From positions 1 to 9,268 of the forward strand of contig CAYZUC010000105.1 in NCBI GenBank assembly GCA_964481705.1: 9,268 nt of DNA, given 5' to 3'. The translations under genes were made by a program, and so were the position numbers. Below are positions 7,176 to 9,268 of this stretch, piece by piece. The DNA comes from CAYZUC01 sp964481705 (lineage in GTDB: Bacteria > Bacillota > Clostridia > Lachnospirales > Lachnospiraceae). Position 1 is the first letter of the stretch; each line of letters begins with the position of its first letter. The notes beneath the pieces were generated by a model. The model ran no database searches and was not told where the DNA came from. It saw only the letters and a program-made list of their open reading frames with translations.

Positions 7176-7367
7176 ATGGCTGTGATAAAATCGCAATTCA
7201 CGTTAAGGCTTGACCTTATCGACCACGCTAAAATAAAAAAGATTTCAGAAGAAGAAAATCGTTCAATGACCAATATGATTGAAATGCTTGTGAAGAAAGA
7301 AATTAAGCGTTACGAAAATGAAAACGGTGAAATTAAAATTACTGATGAGGACATATCAATTCAATAA
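7176..7367 (+). CDS. Ribbon-helix-helix (Arc/CopG-like) DNA-binding protein
   Basis: A 63-residue protein. Residues about 4-12 (IKSQFTLRL) form the predicted beta strand that enters the DNA major groove. Two helices follow: about 15-26 (IDHAKIKKISEE) and 30-46 (SMTNMIEMLVKKEIKRY), the second with the family's typical N-terminal Ser/Thr cap and hydrophobic spacing. A short acidic tail (GEIKITDEDI) follows. Proteins of this fold act as dimers on palindromes or tandem half-sites, usually as repressors, and often on their own promoter. It is the only + strand gene in the window. It sits back to back with the 69-residue gene across a palindrome, and a strong hairpin lies 7 bases past its stop. Self-regulation and control of the divergent gene are inferred. 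An antitoxin role cannot be excluded, but no adjacent toxin is seen. Confidence 0.83.
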   Translation: MAVIKSQFTLRLDLIDHAKIKKISEEENRSMTNMIEMLVKKEIKRYENENGEIKITDEDISIQ

Positions 7368-7374
7368 AAATACC

Positions 7375-7411
7375 AAGAGGGCAAATCGTGAATTTCACGA
7401 TTTGCCCTCTT
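7375..7411. terminator. Bidirectional terminator between the relaxase and regulator genes
   Basis: Perfect 18-base arms around a single central T: AAGAGGGCAAATCGTGAA and its exact reverse complement. The tight centre would open into a small loop. On the + strand it is followed by TCTCTTTATT and serves the ribbon-helix-helix gene. On the minus strand it lies 6 bases past the relaxase stop, followed by an interrupted T-rich stretch. It insulates the mobilization operon from the regulator pair. Confidence 0.9.
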
Positions 7412-7416
7412 TCTCT

Positions 7417-8775
7417 TTATTCAAGCTCTCCAGAATGCTTCTTTTGAGCTTCACGCTCCTGAGTGTTATCTTTACCCAAAATCATATCGACATTCTTCAT
7501 AACGACATCAAGCTCTTTCTGCTGAGATTTTGCTGTTCCGTATTGACGATACAGCCTATCCTTTTCTGCGTAAAGCGACTGCTGTTCGGCTCGGAGTTCC
7601 CTGATAAGTGGTAGCTTGCCGTCTTTCAGATACGGATGTAAAGACTTTTCTGCCGCCTTGAAAAGTATAAGCTCACTTTCGTGTTCTCGCTTGTACCTTT
7701 CTTTGAACGTAACCGTGTCGAACTTTGAGGCTATTGGCTTCGTCTGTCGGTAAACCTCAATGTCGTGAATGATACAGTCAATCTCTTTGATACGGCTCTC
7801 AATCGGTTTAAGCTGAGAACGGGAAGTGTCAAAGGTTTGCTTCGCCACCATCATTTTTTTCGTCAGCTCGTCATAGTTCTGAATGTTATGGTCGGAAAGA
7901 TAATTCATTGTCTTTGCCATAGCTTTCAGGTTGAACCCCTTTGCCCATTTCTCATAGCCTCTGGACTGTTTCGCCTTGAAGCTGTTCTCCAAATCAATGA
8001 GCAAGCCAACAGGTGCTTTATCTGTTTCACCAACATCAATCCGTCGTGAAACGCCTTTGATACGTTCCTTAATTCGTTCCTCTGTATAGTTCTCTCCGAG
8101 CATTTTTGCACGAGAGAAACGCTCCTGCCCGTCAGCTCTGAACGAGATATGCTTGCCCTGCTTGATTTCATATTTCAGTTCTGCCATAAGAGAAAGAAAC
8201 TCGTCCCAGTCTTTTGCTTTAATGATACAACGGTCAATGTTTTTGCGAAGCTGCGTTTTCCAACTCGTGCCTTGCTTGTCGGCGACGTACTCGTTGTACT
8301 CCTTGCCCTTGTTCTTCGTCGGAGCGATAACGGATAATCCGTGTTCTTTGCAGAGAATGTCGCTTGCCCGACGAATATAATAATAACTGCTTGGACTGCT
8401 GTTGTATTTTGAATAATCCTTGAAGCTCACAGAGTTTATCATAATGTGATTATGAAGGTGTCCCTTGTCAATGTGTGTTGCAACGACATATTGGAATTTT
8501 CCTTTGAGCAGTTTGTCGGCAAGCTCTATTCCAATTTGATGTGCAGTATCTTTGTCGGTTTCGCCCGGAGCAAAGGACTGTATCAAGTGGAACGCAAGGT
8601 ATCCGTCTTTTTTATCTGCTATTTTCTTAACCTGATTGAACTGATAATAAGCCGTTTCGGGAACACAGCCGAACCCCGTACACAGCATTTTATCATCGGT
8701 CTTGTTGGGATTTTCAATATAGTCGAGAGCTTTATTCAAGGAAGTTGTGATAGGATGGATTTCAGTAACTGCCAT
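7417..8775 (-). CDS. Relaxase/mobilization nuclease (MOB_P-type)
   Basis: A 452-residue relaxase that should nick the transfer origin and stay bound to the 5' end of the transferred strand. The N-terminal nuclease has the likely catalytic tyrosine Y19 in ALDYIENPNKT, motif II HLIQSFAPGE (63-72), and the metal motif HIDKGHLHNHI (101-111), with H101, D103, H106, H108 and H110. Residues about 295-430 are charged and helical (coiled-coil-like), ending in a hydrophilic tail. The sites look intact and the length is within the usual range, so the enzyme is probably functional. The AGGAGG ribosome site (8780-8785) lies inside the end of mobC, and the coding regions overlap by 40 bases, so translation is likely coupled. 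No long C-terminal primase or helicase domain is present, which suggests the element may borrow other transfer functions or encode them elsewhere. Confidence 0.93.
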   Translation of the reverse strand: MAVTEIHPITTSLNKALDYIENPNKTDDKMLCTGFGCVPETAYYQFNQVKKIADKKDGYLAFHLIQSFAPGETDKDTAHQIGIELADKLLKGKFQYVVATHIDKGHLHNHIMINSVSFKDYSKYNSSPSSYYYIRRASDILCKEHGLSVIAPTKNKGKEYNEYVADKQGTSWKTQLRKNIDRCIIKAKDWDEFLSLMAELKYEIKQGKHISFRADGQERFSRAKMLGENYTEERIKERIKGVSRRIDVGETDKAPVGLLIDLENSFKAKQSRGYEKWAKGFNLKAMAKTMNYLSDHNIQNYDELTKKMMVAKQTFDTSRSQLKPIESRIKEIDCIIHDIEVYRQTKPIASKFDTVTFKERYKREHESELILFKAAEKSLHPYLKDGKLPLIRELRAEQQSLYAEKDRLYRQYGTAKSQQKELDVVMKNVDMILGKDNTQEREAQKKHSGELE

Positions 8776-9065
8776 ATTTCCTCCTGCTTTTTATGAAGCT
8801 CGGCAACATCCTCGGCATAAACACTTTCTGTACTGTTTATGCGTTTGGCTATCTGATTTATGTTGCGGCTTGCTCCGTTGATGTCATTGCATATTCCGTC
8901 AAAGCAAGAAAAATCTACGTTCAGCATATAGCCGTCCATTGAAATTTTCCGCAGATACGATGACATATTTTTGAGTCCGAGCAGAGCCATTCGCTTCTTG
9001 ATAACTTCTTTTTCATCCTCGGTAACATAGAACGTAAGCATTACGTTCCGTGTTCGTTCTCCCAT
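8736..9065 (-). CDS. mobC: MobC-like plasmid mobilization relaxosome protein
   Basis: A 109-residue accessory protein that should bind near oriT, help the relaxase open the DNA and stabilise the relaxosome. Residues 1-50 look like a ribbon-helix-helix-type N-terminus (RTRNVMLTFYVTEDEKEVIK), followed by the typical MobC stretch MSSYLRKISMDGY (34-46). The family signature NINQIAKRINSTESVYAED lies at about 68-86, and a C-terminal amphipathic helix follows. The start was chosen at 9063-9065 because AGGAGG (9073-9078) lies 7 bases upstream. Two other in-frame ATGs (9069-9071 and 9099-9101) are too close to that site or upstream of it. It is the first gene of the mobilization operon, directly downstream of the repeat-rich candidate oriT, the usual arrangement. 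Confidence 0.9.
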   Translation of the reverse strand: MGERTRNVMLTFYVTEDEKEVIKKRMALLGLKNMSSYLRKISMDGYMLNVDFSCFDGICNDINGASRNINQIAKRINSTESVYAEDVAELHKKQEEIWQLLKSILSQLP

Positions 9066-9072
9066 ATTCATT

Positions 9073-9078
9073 CCTCCT
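9073..9078 (-). promoter_or_regulatory. Ribosome binding site deciding the mobC start
   Basis: AGGAGG on the minus strand, 7 bases before the ATG at 9063-9065. The alternative ATG at 9069-9071 begins just 1 base after it, which is too close. No convincing promoter is visible for mobC; one may lie beyond the window or within the candidate oriT. Confidence 0.75.
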
Positions 9079-9134
9079 AGCAAATGAGAATTTGTTTGCA
9101 AAGTTCAAGGCAGTATTGCCGTCATTAGAAGGGT

Positions 9135-9252
9135 TTGGGATTATCCCAACAAGCGAAGTGTAGACGATTTTTTGTTTTGCAAAAAATGTTGGAACGGTGA
9201 TTTGTCAGCGAGCGAATTTTCGTCAGAAAATGCCGAGTGTCTAGACAAATCA
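9135..9252. other. Candidate origin of transfer (oriT)
   Basis: A gene-free stretch directly upstream of mobC and the relaxase gene, packed with inverted repeats. They are: TTGGGA-TTA-TCCCAA (9135-9149); ATTTTTTG and CAAAAAAT around a 5-base loop (9167-9187); and a long outer pair TGATTTGTC (9198-9206) and GACAAATCA (9244-9252). That outer pair encloses ATTTTC-GTCA-GAAAAT (9216-9231). The 10-base palindrome TGTCTAGACA (9238-9247) overlaps the outer right arm. A mix of inverted repeats next to mobC is typical of relaxase targets. The nick site itself cannot be placed from the sequence alone, and a replication or regulatory site is an alternative. Confidence 0.6.
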
Positions 9253-9268
9253 TATGCTTGCTAGTATC

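Larger units (their letters stand above)
7417..9268 (-). mobile_element. Mobilization module of an integrative or mobilizable element (partial)
   Basis: The candidate oriT, the MobC-like gene and the relaxase gene are consecutive and closed by a strong terminator. No integrase, excisionase, replication protein, coupling protein or mating-pore gene is in the window, so it cannot be said whether the host element is an ICE, an IME or a plasmid. The gene content to the left (regulators, secreted protein, restriction system) fits cargo of the same element, but no boundary is seen. Confidence 0.7.

Noticed and set aside
6833..7367. The two small genes as a toxin-antitoxin pair
   Set aside because: They are divergent rather than in one operon, and the 69-residue protein shows no toxin motif; a regulator pair fits better.
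8446..8796. Open frame of 116 codons on the + strand
   Set aside because: It lies antisense to the 5' half of a convincing relaxase gene, has no ribosome site or recognisable domain, and ends in the mobC overlap.
9066..9101. Longer mobC starts
   Set aside because: The AGGAGG at 9073-9078 is ideally spaced only for the ATG at 9063-9065, and family members begin close to the RTRN stretch.
1..9268. CRISPR arrays, tRNA or rRNA genes, insertion sequences
   Set aside because: No regularly spaced direct repeats, no cloverleaf or rRNA-like sequence, and no transposase gene were found.

Overview
The window looks like part of an integrative, mobilizable or conjugative element in a low-G+C Firmicute, most likely a gut clostridial (Ruminococcus-like) genome. 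The clues are A+T-rich coding sequence, strong AGGAGG-type ribosome sites, sigma-A consensus promoters with 17-base spacers, a Thr/Ser-rich lipoprotein, and a MobC/MOB_P-type relaxase pair of the kind found on Firmicute elements. The genus is an inference. No integrase, att site, replication gene or type IV secretion gene lies inside the window, so the element's limits are not visible.

Right end (about 7417-9268, minus strand): a mobilization module. A gene-free stretch rich in inverted repeats (9135-9252) is a candidate transfer origin. It is followed by a MobC-like relaxosome protein and an overlapping relaxase gene. A perfect 18-base-arm hairpin (7375-7411) closes the module and probably stops transcription from both sides.

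Middle (6804-7367): two small, divergently transcribed genes, a ribbon-helix-helix regulator on the + strand and a 69-residue protein resembling the Spo0A C-terminal helix region on the - strand. They share a 133-base gap holding a consensus promoter whose -35 box sits inside a near-perfect palindrome. This looks like an autoregulated switch.

Left (1-6766, minus strand): cargo. A secreted lipoprotein with a ComEC/Rec2-like metallo-beta-lactamase domain and a C-terminal Cys-rich domain is followed by a type I restriction-modification operon in the order hsdR-hsdM-hsdS. The operon has its own near-consensus promoter. hsdS runs off the left edge after its first target-recognition domain and the start of the central conserved helix.

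Working together (inference): the relaxase and MobC would process the element for transfer, the small regulator pair would control part of it, and the type I system would protect the host from foreign DNA. The surface MBL protein may act on extracellular nucleic acid or another polymer. All parts are of known families. The least explained parts are the palindrome-controlled small-gene pair, the two palindromes over the MBL promoter, and the repeat-rich candidate oriT.
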